Source: Paracoccaceae bacterium (lineage in GTDB: Bacteria; Pseudomonadota; Alphaproteobacteria; Rhodobacterales; Rhodobacteraceae). From it: 14,528 bases of DNA. Position numbers and translations under genes: made by a program. Of the stretch, positions 1-7,323 are shown in pieces; the first letter of the stretch is position 1; each line of letters starts with the position of its first letter. The stretch is taken from assembly GCA_002400675.1 (NCBI GenBank), contig NVQY01000019.1:8144-22671 (forward strand), read 5' to 3'. The notes beneath the pieces are model-generated. The model did not search any database and was not told where the DNA came from. It saw only the letters and a program-made list of their open reading frames with translations.

Positions 1-99
1 CTTGTGCCGGCGTACCCGGCGCGAATAGATCGACACGCCGATGTAGATCACCGTCAGCACGATAAACAGACCGAACATCAGCCGTAACATCGCCAGCAT
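1..99 (-). CDS. N-terminal fragment of a membrane-anchored protein, eighth gene of the ATPase cluster
   Basis: The first 33 codons of a gene that leaves the window at base 1. The ATG (99-97) lies one base after the stop codon of the 453-residue gene. It follows a purine-rich AAGGGGG stretch at a suitable distance, so the two genes are probably co-transcribed and translationally coupled. The visible peptide has one strongly hydrophobic helix (about residues 5-25, including LMFGLFIVLTVIYIGV). A basic stretch, SRRVRRHK, follows, which suggests a single N-terminal anchor with the remainder in the cytoplasm. Nothing more of the protein is visible and no family can be assigned. It adds a further membrane component to the cluster. 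Confidence 0.7.
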   Translation of the reverse strand, partial: MLAMLRLMFGLFIVLTVIYIGVSIYSRRVRRHK

Positions 100-100
100 C

Positions 101-1462
101 TCAGGACCCCCTTACCGCGCCCCAGGGGCCAACCCGGCGAATCATTTCAGCCGGGGCGGCCCACGGGGACATTTCCGGCGCATCCCCGGTCATATCCGGT
201 TCATGCCCGAACAAGGCCGCGCGCGCACCTGCCTTGTCCACCTGATACTCTCGTTCCAGGAAATTTGCCACATAGGTCTTTTTGGCCTCGGGCCAACCGG
301 AATACAGCCGATAGAACAGGTCTTTGTGGCAGATGAACAACTGCCGGATATCCAGCGGGCACAGTTCGGCCAGCAACATGTTGATCAGGTCATGTTCGGG
401 CGTGTCGGCGGCGCGCAGCGTATAGAAATACGCCGGATGATCCGAGGCGATGCGCGGCCAGTCACCGCCCCCCGTGGACCAGTTCAACAGCGACGACAAC
501 CCGGCATAGACCTCGGGCAGCAGCGCCGCATTCTTGCGCGCCAGCCGGCGCATGTCGGCGCGGTTCAGCCCGGTCAGATCAAACCCGGCGTCTGCGGCCA
601 CGTCGATCACGATGAAATCCATCTTTTGTTGCAGGATCGCGGCGGCGTCCAACCCGGGAGCCTTGACGATCGGTTCAACCAGATCGTTATAGTCGAAAAA
701 CTTGGCTATCCGGTTGCGATCGCCCTGATCGAACACATATTTGATCGGCAATTCGCCCAACGGTTCCTTGTCACGCGATGCAATCAACGCCGGGTGCTGC
801 ATGTCCTGAAACAGGTAAATCCCGCCGAAATGCGAGGTCCAGAAGTTCTTTTGCTCATAACTCGTGTGTTTTAACCGCACCGGATTGCGGGCGATATCGC
901 CGGATTTTTCCGCCAGCCCGATCATTTCGGCGATCAGCACATCGTCAAACCACGCGTCCTCGTCTGACTTGAACCGATCAATCAGCGTCGCCAGTTCCCC
1001 GGCGTTTTGCAACGTCCCACCCGGCGTATCGGCCTCGATCGAGACCCGGCGAATGTCGAACAATTTGCGCGGCGACGACACCTCGAACACCGAATTGACC
1101 AGCTCTCCCGCGACCGAATCCGTGGCCGTCAGGGCAAACAACTGCGCCGCGTTTTCGCTGATAAAGCGATGCAGAATGTCATGGCTGGTCGAGAATTTCA
1201 CGTTCAGCAACGGGCACTTACGCTGCTCCGTCGTCAAAAGAATGAACTGCCGGTTCACGCCGCCCTGATTAAGATACAGATCATCGCCCAACTCATCGCC
1301 CACTTCCGGGGAATACCCCGAAATGTCGATATGAAAATCCGCCAGCGCGGTTTGTTTGCCGGTCAGATGTTTCAACGCGCGGTTATAGCGATCCACCAAG
1401 GCGGGGCTTTCCACATGGTGCAGATTGCCGAACATCAGACCCTTTTCGATCAGGCGTTTCAT
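101..1462 (-). CDS. Unknown soluble protein, 453 aa (possibly DUF6638-type)
   Basis: A 453-residue protein with no signal peptide and no membrane segment, so probably cytosolic. Its ATG overlaps the stop codon of the preceding 105-residue membrane protein by 4 bases (1459-1462), which makes translational coupling likely. From memory it resembles the uncharacterised DUF6638 proteins of Rhodobacterales. I could not check this, and the biochemical role of that family is unknown to me. No nucleotide-binding loop, catalytic triad or metal-binding cluster is obvious. The C-terminal third is rich in aromatic residues (for example the stretch around FICHKDLFYRLY), and the last 40 residues are rich in Pro, Ala and Gly and look flexible. 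Its place in the cluster suggests it works with the AAA ATPase, as a partner or substrate adaptor. That role is inference only. Confidence 0.85.
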   Translation of the reverse strand: MKRLIEKGLMFGNLHHVESPALVDRYNRALKHLTGKQTALADFHIDISGYSPEVGDELGDDLYLNQGGVNRQFILLTTEQRKCPLLNVKFSTSHDILHRFISENAAQLFALTATDSVAGELVNSVFEVSSPRKLFDIRRVSIEADTPGGTLQNAGELATLIDRFKSDEDAWFDDVLIAEMIGLAEKSGDIARNPVRLKHTSYEQKNFWTSHFGGIYLFQDMQHPALIASRDKEPLGELPIKYVFDQGDRNRIAKFFDYNDLVEPIVKAPGLDAAAILQQKMDFIVIDVAADAGFDLTGLNRADMRRLARKNAALLPEVYAGLSSLLNWSTGGGDWPRIASDHPAYFYTLRAADTPEHDLINMLLAELCPLDIRQLFICHKDLFYRLYSGWPEAKKTYVANFLEREYQVDKAGARAALFGHEPDMTGDAPEMSPWAAPAEMIRRVGPWGAVRGS

Positions 1463-1776
1463 GCGGTGACCCTTTTGCGGCGCAGACGGTTAAAGACGGT
1501 GGCATAGATCGGCAACCACAGGAAGGCCGAAAACCCGGTGATCGGCAGGGTGCGCAGGTAAAGCGGCACGGGGTGGTCGAATTCCGACACCGGGTCGGGA
1601 TCCAGCAGGTAAAAGGCCCCGTAGGCAAAGACGAAACAGGCCGCGAGGCCAAGCAGCCCGGCGGAAAACGGGCCAATGGCATCAAAGAACGGCGCGTTGA
1701 TGACCGATTGCGCGATCAGGATGCTGGCGATGATTGAGACGAGGATGATGGAGGTGAAGAAGAAGAATATGGTCAT
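1459..1776 (-). CDS. Small membrane protein with three predicted helices, 105 aa
   Basis: A 105-residue hydrophobic protein with three likely transmembrane helices at about residues 2-24 (starting IFFFFTSIILVSII), 34-58 and 74-95. It has a short basic tail (NRLRRKRVTA), so the C terminus is probably cytoplasmic. A loop between helices two and three carries several acidic and proline residues (LDPDPVSEFDHP). The ATG overlaps the stop of the AT-rich 265-residue gene by 4 bases (1773-1776), and its own stop overlaps the start of the 453-residue gene by 4 bases. Base composition is back to the GC-rich style of the cluster, unlike its upstream neighbour. No family is recognised. It is likely a membrane anchor or partner in the ATPase complex, by position only. 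Confidence 0.85.
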   Translation of the reverse strand: MTIFFFFTSIILVSIIASILIAQSVINAPFFDAIGPFSAGLLGLAACFVFAYGAFYLLDPDPVSEFDHPVPLYLRTLPITGFSAFLWLPIYATVFNRLRRKRVTA

Positions 1777-2570
1777 TTCATAGTTGCACCGCTTGCTGGC
1801 TTGTCAAAGAAAACTGGTGTCTTTTTGTTGGGAGGGTGCCCTACCAGATCAGTTGGCACATCGTAAACGACTTCGCGCATCTCGTTGTTACGGGATGGGA
1901 TGAACACTAGTTGGTTGCAGAATCCAGCATGGGTTTTACCCAGCCATTCTGTTGCCTGCAGATTCCAATCGAGCCATTCTTTGAACCTAGAATCTTTTTC
2001 TTCCTTCCTTCCAAAATTGGTCCATTTTCGTTCCAGCCGAGCCTGAAACATTACCTCTTCACCAAGTGGAAAAAAATCATTTCCCCCATACTCATGGGTG
2101 TAGAAATTGCAATCGGCCTCCTTTCTAATGTGACTTAAGTTTTTTAAGGCTGCAGAAAAGGAATAATGGTTGGCCGCTTCGTTTCGAACAATTCTTGAAA
2201 CCTCGAAGCCACCACCAGCACGCAGTGCTTGAAATTCATCGGCCAGTCCATCTGCCAGTTTCAACAAAACAGGATCCTTGGTCGTGGGCTTATTTGACCA
2301 GAGTAGATCCTGCATGAACTTAAGGGCCTCGTAGATCTTTGAGCTCCACGCTCTGAGGATCACGAAATACTGAATTTTTATGGCACTGTTAATTGCATCT
2401 GTTCCCGTCAATTTTAACTCCTGCGCCAAGAACACTCTCTGAAGTGCATTCACTTCGCTTACGGCGTAGGAAAGAACAGAGATCACGGCTTGATGGTCTT
2501 CGGGAAGTAACTGGAGCCTTTCCAAACTTAGGTCATATTGCAAAAGAGAAATGGTAGACTGCTCACTCAC
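1773..2570 (-). CDS. AT-rich accessory gene, 265 aa, possible HEPN-like protein
   Basis: A soluble protein of 265 residues starting at a GTG (2570-2568) that overlaps the ATPase stop codon by 4 bases. A strong GGAGGGGAAGGG ribosome site stands directly before it. Composition differs sharply from both neighbours: hand counts of two 60-base lines give 22/60 (2101-2160) and 26/60 (2041-2100) G+C, against 38/60 for a line in the ATPase gene (2941-3000). The predicted N-terminal 120 residues look mainly helical. Residues 129-136 read RNEAANHY, which fits the R-[N/D/H]-x(3-5)-H signature of HEPN-fold RNases and toxins. The C-terminal part has several Trp and charged residues and ends in a Pro-rich tail. 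HEPN membership is inference from one short motif. Another all-helical family with a chance match is quite possible. The composition suggests horizontal acquisition into an existing operon. Confidence 0.85.
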   Translation of the reverse strand: MSEQSTISLLQYDLSLERLQLLPEDHQAVISVLSYAVSEVNALQRVFLAQELKLTGTDAINSAIKIQYFVILRAWSSKIYEALKFMQDLLWSNKPTTKDPVLLKLADGLADEFQALRAGGGFEVSRIVRNEAANHYSFSAALKNLSHIRKEADCNFYTHEYGGNDFFPLGEEVMFQARLERKWTNFGRKEEKDSRFKEWLDWNLQATEWLGKTHAGFCNQLVFIPSRNNEMREVVYDVPTDLVGHPPNKKTPVFFDKPASGATMK

Positions 2571-4504
2571 CCCTTCCCCTCCAGATACCGCCGTTTCGCC
2601 TCTTCCGTGCGCCCATATTCCCGCACCATCCCCTCAATCGCCACCTCGTCCGACTTGTCGGCATAGCGGAATTCACTATCCGCATAGCGGTTGATTTCCT
2701 GTATCACCATCTCCACCGTGATCGGCTGGCGCAGCTCTGAAATCATGCCCTTTTTGGTGTCGTAATCACGAAACAGGAACAACTCCGGCTCTTGCATCCA
2801 TTCATCCGGCAACTCAAAATCCATGGCCCTGACCTTGACCGCATCCGTAATGTTCTTGATCGCGCGGCCTGTGAACCGGTCGTCCGCCTGTTGGATACCC
2901 TTCAGATAGATGCCCATCTTGGCAATCGTGTCCAATTCGCCGACCTCACCGCGCACCCGGTCAAACACCCGCAGCAACCCATCCTCTTTCGGGCGTGTAT
3001 GCCCGGCGAAACTGGCGGCCACGGCGGATTTGATCTCCTGCGCCGCATAGGCCTGATGATCGCCCAGCGGAATATCGTGGTTCTTGCCCATCAGCAGATA
3101 CAGAATGTCGATATAATCCTCCTGCGTCTGTGGCCCGTCCACCAGAAACCGCGCCCCCGCCCGTTGGCGCAGGGCATCATCGACGTTCTCGGGATAGTTG
3201 GAAAACATACCGAACGTACAGTTGCCGCGCACCACGGTGTTGGCGCCGGCAAAGCTCTCCATCAACACCGCCGTGATCTCCAGTTGCCCCGCCGATGATT
3301 GCCGGTCACCGCGTTTACCCGCCAGCGTGTCAATGTCGTCGATGGTGCCGAAACCGATCACTGACGGGTCAAGAATGGTGTCGATAAACGCCTTGGCGTT
3401 CTGACCGGATTTGCCCTGATAACTGTCGATATTGTCGGTGCTCAGGTTCTGATATCGGAACGGATAGCCGGCAATACCGCAGTATTCATTGATCATCCCG
3501 GCCATCATCTGGATCAGCGTGGTCTTGCCGGTGCCCGGTTTGCCATCCCCCATAAAGGTAAAGATGAACCCGCCCAGTTCGGCAAACGGGTTCAGCCGCC
3601 GTTCAAAATCATACGCCATCAGCATCTTGGACAGCTTCATCGCCTGATACTTGGCGATATGGTTGCCCACGACTTCGTTTGGCTTCTTGAAACTCATGGT
3701 CAGGGTGGTCGATTTCGCCTTTGACGCCGGGCTAAAGCCACGCAGGGTCAGATCGTCCGCCTCAACCCGCCATGTGGCGGTGTTGAACGCCTCAAGATGT
3801 GGCGCGGTACGGGCGCGCAGGGCGACCTTTTCCATCAACTGTTCGGCAAAACCACTGGCGCAGGCCACCAGCCGCGCGTCATCGCTGGCAAGGTTGGCCA
3901 GATCCTGATCCAGCTCCCAAAGAGTGCCATGCAGCGCCAACTGCGCATTATCGGTCAGGATTTCCTGCGCCTCGCCCACCTGAACCGAGATTTCGCCCTG
4001 ATGCGACGACAACAGATAGGCCAAGGCGTTGCCAAACACATACAGGCTGATCAGCGCCTCGCCGACCAACAGTTCTGAAAACTCGGTCTTGCGTGCCGCC
4101 GGCAGATCCCCGGCCAGATTGGCGCGCTTCAGATCCGCCAGCGCGGTCTGTTCGGAATAATTTTCCGCCATCGCCAGCGCGATCGCCAACGCCCGGCGCA
4201 GGGTGTTCATCACCACCGCCTGTTGCGGCGAGGTCAGCGCGTCACCCCCGTCCGACGCGGTGATCCGCTCGATCAGATGCACCCCCTCGGGGCGGGTCGT
4301 GCGGCGGGTGACCAGACCGGGCGTGGTCGACCGGAACCTTCGGCGGGCGGGAATGCCGGACGACCGGCCTTCGCCCTGTGCGGGTGCGGTCGCCGTGGCG
4401 ATGCGTGGCGTATGGTCGAACCCGTCAAGCATGGCGAACGCACCGTCATAGTGTTTCACGATATCTTCTTCACGCAGTTCCATTTGATCGGATGTCAGGC
4501 TCAT
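2567..4504 (-). CDS. Classical AAA ATPase with a 300-residue N-terminal region, 645 aa
   Basis: A large cytosolic ATPase. The P-loop GKPGTGKT is at residues 321-328 and Walker B at about 383-390, reading GTIDDIDTLAGKR, so the usual DE is DD. A sensor-1 Asn is in MFSNYP (N436), and a second region of homology DDALRQRAGARF carries candidate arginine fingers R446 and R448. Between P-loop and Walker B, SYQGKS (361-366) sits where substrate-threading AAA proteins carry an aromatic pore loop. The first 300 residues are mostly helical with no family I recognise, and the last 150 should hold the AAA lid. The ATG (4504) follows AAGGA at 6 bases. A 22-bp inverted repeat separates it from the preceding gene. 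Its likely job is ATP-driven remodelling of a partner protein in this cluster. The substrate is unknown. Confidence 0.93.
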   Translation of the reverse strand: MSLTSDQMELREEDIVKHYDGAFAMLDGFDHTPRIATATAPAQGEGRSSGIPARRRFRSTTPGLVTRRTTRPEGVHLIERITASDGGDALTSPQQAVVMNTLRRALAIALAMAENYSEQTALADLKRANLAGDLPAARKTEFSELLVGEALISLYVFGNALAYLLSSHQGEISVQVGEAQEILTDNAQLALHGTLWELDQDLANLASDDARLVACASGFAEQLMEKVALRARTAPHLEAFNTATWRVEADDLTLRGFSPASKAKSTTLTMSFKKPNEVVGNHIAKYQAMKLSKMLMAYDFERRLNPFAELGGFIFTFMGDGKPGTGKTTLIQMMAGMINEYCGIAGYPFRYQNLSTDNIDSYQGKSGQNAKAFIDTILDPSVIGFGTIDDIDTLAGKRGDRQSSAGQLEITAVLMESFAGANTVVRGNCTFGMFSNYPENVDDALRQRAGARFLVDGPQTQEDYIDILYLLMGKNHDIPLGDHQAYAAQEIKSAVAASFAGHTRPKEDGLLRVFDRVRGEVGELDTIAKMGIYLKGIQQADDRFTGRAIKNITDAVKVRAMDFELPDEWMQEPELFLFRDYDTKKGMISELRQPITVEMVIQEINRYADSEFRYADKSDEVAIEGMVREYGRTEEAKRRYLEGKG

Positions 4505-4521
4505 GAATTATCCTTGTCTGT

Positions 4522-4574
4522 GCGTGGGTTTCACCCACCCTACAGGATCGCCGTAGGGTGGGTGGAACCCACGC
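4522..4574. repeat. 22-bp inverted repeat (REP-like) between two cluster genes
   Basis: Left arm 4522-4543 and right arm 4553-4574 are complementary over 22 positions with a single G.T-type mismatch, around a 9-base loop. The core reads GTAGGGTGGGT on one side. The repeat begins immediately after the stop codon of the 373-residue gene and ends about 17 bases before the ATPase start. Similar GTAGGGTGGGT...ACCCAC palindromes are, from memory, dispersed in many proteobacterial genomes. In RNA it would form a very stable hairpin. There is no T-run after it, so it looks less like a terminator than a REP-type element or an mRNA processing or stability element. Confidence 0.85.
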
Positions 4575-5696
4575 TTAATACCTCAATACCCGCCCCTGCG
4601 GACTTACGACAAACTTGCGCACATTGGCGAATCCCGGTGGGTTTTTCTCGGCCAGCACCTGAAACGGACGCTGCGGCAGGATGATTGACCGCTGCGTGCG
4701 CGTCGCCCCGGTATCCGCCCCGCGCCCGCCAAACGGGTCCAGCGCGAACACCTCGCGTTCCACCGATCCGAACCAGCCGGATTTCTCTTCGATCGCCCGC
4801 TCACTTTGCAATTCTTCAGTGGTCCAGGCCAATGCCCAATCCTGCCCCTCGGGCGCGCGGGCCTCGGTCAACACCTCGCGCAGCGGCCCTGATTGCTCGG
4901 TGAACTGATGCGAATACATCGGTCCCACATGAATGCGACGCAGGAACTTTGGATGCAGGTCGTCGAAATCCTGATCAAACCCCTTGGCAATCGTCACCAG
5001 TTTCAGCCCGGCCATGGCCTGCGCCATCAGATGCGCCTGAACCTCGGGCCAGCGGTTCTGATCCTTGGGCAGGGCCACGCGCCCGGTATCCTCAAGCTCC
5101 ATCATATAGATCACCGGCAGGTTGATCTGGGTGTCATAGACCGCCCAATGCAGCAGGAATTTGCGCCGTTGATCGGTGATATTGCCCTGCCAGATACATT
5201 CGGGATCGTTGCGCACCCAGAACATCTGACCCCGGACCAGTTCCTGATAATAAAGCCGCTGCGACAGGGCGAATTGCAGCTTGGTCGGGATCTTGCGGTC
5301 GCCAACGATCTCTCGGACCATATCGTCCTTCAGCGCGTCCTCGCTGGGCATATTCGCCAGATGCGAGGCCGCCTGTTGCGCGTCATTGGCCATGGTCATC
5401 AATTCAGCCGCCACCGGAAACCCGCTGTCGCGTTTGTCCATTTCCAGCCAGCCAAGGAACCGCCCCGTTTCGCGCCCCACCAACAGGTATTTCATGCTAA
5501 GCGCGCGAAAGGTGAACGTCAGCGCCATCAGATAGCGGGTCAGCGCCTGCACCTGCGCCTTGTCAATATCGCCCTCGGCCTGCATCTGCGCGGCCACGCG
5601 GGTCAGATGCCCGGTGATCACCTCGAACTTGCGGAAATACCGGCGCGAGGCAAAAGTGTCGGTCAGGCCGGTCTGGTCGTTGTCAGGGTCAGCCAA
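4575..5696 (-). CDS. Unknown 373-residue protein upstream of the AAA ATPase
   Basis: A soluble protein of 373 residues with no signal peptide, membrane helix or recognisable catalytic motif. The best start is a TTG (5696-5694), overlapping the end of the preceding membrane-protein gene by 8 bases. An AAAGGGA ribosome site lies about 8 bases upstream of it and no in-frame ATG is nearer. The first 270 residues look mainly helical, with aromatic-rich stretches (for example RETGRFLGWLEM and RGQMFWVRNDPE). The last 70 residues, rich in Gly, Pro and Arg, look extended and may be a flexible tail. It is the only gene between the small membrane protein and the ATPase. A scaffold or adaptor role is possible but nothing in the sequence proves it. 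The use of TTG may keep its level low. Confidence 0.85.
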   Translation of the reverse strand: MADPDNDQTGLTDTFASRRYFRKFEVITGHLTRVAAQMQAEGDIDKAQVQALTRYLMALTFTFRALSMKYLLVGRETGRFLGWLEMDKRDSGFPVAAELMTMANDAQQAASHLANMPSEDALKDDMVREIVGDRKIPTKLQFALSQRLYYQELVRGQMFWVRNDPECIWQGNITDQRRKFLLHWAVYDTQINLPVIYMMELEDTGRVALPKDQNRWPEVQAHLMAQAMAGLKLVTIAKGFDQDFDDLHPKFLRRIHVGPMYSHQFTEQSGPLREVLTEARAPEGQDWALAWTTEELQSERAIEEKSGWFGSVEREVFALDPFGGRGADTGATRTQRSIILPQRPFQVLAEKNPPGFANVRKFVVSPQGRVLRY

Positions 5697-6024
5697 TGGG
5701 AACCATCCCTTTCCGGCTGTTATGATCCTTAACCAGTTGTTGATACAGCCAGGTGCCGGACCTGTTTTGAGTGCGGTTCAAGAGAAAGCCATCTTTCATC
5801 TGTGTGCCATAAAAATTGGTCGCCAACGGACGCCCGGTGATCCACCACAAAACGACAATGATCGCCCCGGCCGCGAAAATGGATGCAAACGCGGATACGA
5901 ACGCAAATTCCGCTTTGTACAAAACGGAATATTCAGGTTCCAGCACCGGTACAAAACGCAACAAAAATAACGACAAGCCTGCCGCCGCTCCTGCCCAGAC
6001 TAATCTGCGAGGGACCAACATCAT
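5689..6024 (-). CDS. Small membrane protein with two predicted helices, 111 aa
   Basis: A 111-residue protein with two probable transmembrane helices, about residues 8-26 (LVWAGAAAGLSLFLLRFV) and 41-62 (AFVSAFASIFAAGAIIVVLWW). A C-terminal segment of about 50 polar residues follows, likely cytoplasmic. Its ATG (6024) overlaps the stop of the coiled-coil gene by 4 bases, and a GGGGA stretch precedes it. The start is a double ATG (6024 and 6021), so one residue of uncertainty remains. Its 3' end overlaps the start of the 373-residue gene by 8 bases. No family is recognised. By context it could anchor the coiled-coil protein or the ATPase complex to the inner membrane. Confidence 0.85.
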   Translation of the reverse strand: MMLVPRRLVWAGAAAGLSLFLLRFVPVLEPEYSVLYKAEFAFVSAFASIFAAGAIIVVLWWITGRPLATNFYGTQMKDGFLLNRTQNRSGTWLYQQLVKDHNSRKGMVPIG

Positions 6025-7097
6025 TCCCCATAAAGGTTCTTGTCATGCTTTTCGACGATCTTTGAAAACCGCCGCGCGAACCTTTCATCCGCCTTGGCCT
6101 TGGCCTCCAACACCTCTCGGGCGAACACCATATGATCCTCGTGCGCCTCCAGCATATCGGCCATCTTCTTGTTGGTCGCGGTGCCAATGGCGGCCATCGC
6201 CGTCTGCGCCTCCTGGTCGGTCTTGACGCCAATCTCGTTGATCCGATGCGCCACATCCTGCTGCTGCGCCGTCTTCAGCGACTTCGACAAAGCATCATAT
6301 AAAACAACCCGCTGCTTGGTGTCCGTCTGCAACTTGTTGATCAACACCATCTGCGTCGCCGCCTGATTTTGCAACGAATCCACCCACGTCTTGCCCTTTT
6401 CGATATACCGCTCAAGCGTCTGCGACTTGGCCAGATTGACCTGCTCGTCCTGCACCATCTCGTTGTATTTATTGTTTAATTCGGCCAGCTCAGTTTCCAG
6501 CTTGGTGCGCGCCGCCGCATCCTGCTCCACCGAAATCTTGTTTTCCAGCGTGATGATCTTGGGATCCATCGCCAGAATATCGACGCGCAATGTTTCCAAC
6601 TCACCCACGGTCAATTCCCGGTCGTCCAGGGTTTCAACCAGATTGGTTTCCACCTTTTCCTTCTGCTCATTCAACAGCCCCAACTGCCCTTCAAGCAGCG
6701 AGACAATCACATCCGACTTGGCAATCAGATCCTGCAACTTGTCGTCAATACTAGCGGTGCGCATCCGCTCCTGACGCATGGATTCCGACTTGCCCCGGCT
6801 GAAGATACCGACAAAACTCTCCCACCCGGTTTTTGAGCGCATCTCGTCAAAATCCTTGGAAAACGCAGACGTCACGTCGTCCAGCCCCATGATCAGCTCG
6901 GCAATATTGGCATTCATCACATCCGTATGCGCATGCACATCATCCAAAGTGGCATTCTCAATATCGATATCGGCGTCCTGCCCCGCATCAATCTTGGCGC
7001 GCGCTGTCTCAATCCGTGCGGTCATCGCCTTTATCCCCGCCTGAGATTTCTTCACCTCAGCCTGAGATTCGCGTACCAATGCGTCAAAATTCGCCAT
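6021..7097 (-). CDS. Long coiled-coil protein, loosely TelA-like, 358 aa
   Basis: The first gene of the cluster. I chose the ATG at 7097, which follows AGGAG at 6 bases. A TTG one codon earlier (7100) is possible but poorer. The 358-residue product is very rich in Glu, Lys, Gln and Asp and is almost wholly helical, with heptad-like coiled coil at about residues 3-60 and 110-260. There is no membrane helix or signal peptide. Length and layout recall TelA/KlaA-type toxic-anion-resistance proteins: a FSRGKS segment near residue 100, then long helices, then LYDALSKSLKTAQQQD (about 270-290). I could not confirm that family, so this is a weak resemblance. Together with the AAA ATPase and small membrane proteins it may form a membrane-associated scaffold. 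A candidate operator lies about 40-75 bases upstream. Confidence 0.88.
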   Translation of the reverse strand: MANFDALVRESQAEVKKSQAGIKAMTARIETARAKIDAGQDADIDIENATLDDVHAHTDVMNANIAELIMGLDDVTSAFSKDFDEMRSKTGWESFVGIFSRGKSESMRQERMRTASIDDKLQDLIAKSDVIVSLLEGQLGLLNEQKEKVETNLVETLDDRELTVGELETLRVDILAMDPKIITLENKISVEQDAAARTKLETELAELNNKYNEMVQDEQVNLAKSQTLERYIEKGKTWVDSLQNQAATQMVLINKLQTDTKQRVVLYDALSKSLKTAQQQDVAHRINEIGVKTDQEAQTAMAAIGTATNKKMADMLEAHEDHMVFAREVLEAKAKADERFARRFSKIVEKHDKNLYGE

Positions 7098-7135
7098 CAA
7101 ACACTCCTGTTTATCAATACCTTCACCAATACATA

Positions 7136-7171
7136 GGGAATGTAACGCCGATTTACATCAGGCGCATTCCC
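7136..7171. promoter_or_regulatory. Nested palindrome upstream of the coiled-coil/ATPase cluster, candidate operator
   Basis: ATGTAA (7140-7145), seven bases, then TTACAT (7153-7158) is a perfect inverted repeat with 6-bp arms. It lies inside a second inverted repeat, gggaatg (7136-7142) and cattccc (7165-7171). It lies 39-74 bases before the start codon of the first cluster gene, where a promoter should be. On the minus strand TGTAAA, 16 bases, TATGTA could act as a weak -35/-10 pair overlapping it. The dyad suggests a dimeric regulator binding site. The protein is unknown. Confidence 0.45.
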
Positions 7172-7283
7172 GCATTTCCCCGAGTTTCGCAAAAACACAA
7201 CAAAAATGGAACCCGCAAACCCCCAGAGCCAAAAACCCGCGCCCGCCCCTTCTTCTTGTTACAAATACTCGCGCCGCAGGCAC

Positions 7284-7300
7284 GGCCCCCAAGGGGGGCC
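7284..7300 (-). terminator. Hairpin downstream of creatinase, probable terminator
   Basis: A 7-bp GC-only stem, ggccccc (7284-7290) and gggggcc (7294-7300), with a 3-base loop. It starts 24 bases beyond the creatinase stop codon. On the minus strand it is followed by GCCTGCGGC and then GAGTATTTG, a sequence I remember as recurring after genes in Rhodobacteraceae. The T-run is only three bases, so efficiency is uncertain. The rest of the 7101-7323 intergenic region shows no coding potential. Confidence 0.5.
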
Positions 7301-7323
7301 ATTCCATACGTTTCAAGTTGCAA

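Noticed and set aside
203..874. 223-residue plus-strand open frame opposite the 453-residue gene
   Set aside because: Antisense shadow rich in Gln, Arg and His. The minus-strand gene has ordinary protein composition and couples to its neighbours.
4893..5732. 279-residue open frame on the plus strand opposite the 373-residue gene
   Set aside because: Shadow of the minus-strand gene: composition typical of antisense reading, no domain, and it crosses a gene junction.
7141..7170. GGAAT-N18-CGTT as an ECF promoter of the ATPase cluster on the minus strand
   Set aside because: Spacing and -35 base differ from the EcfG form (GGAAC-N16/17-CGTT). The match is too weak to call, and the site overlaps the palindrome.
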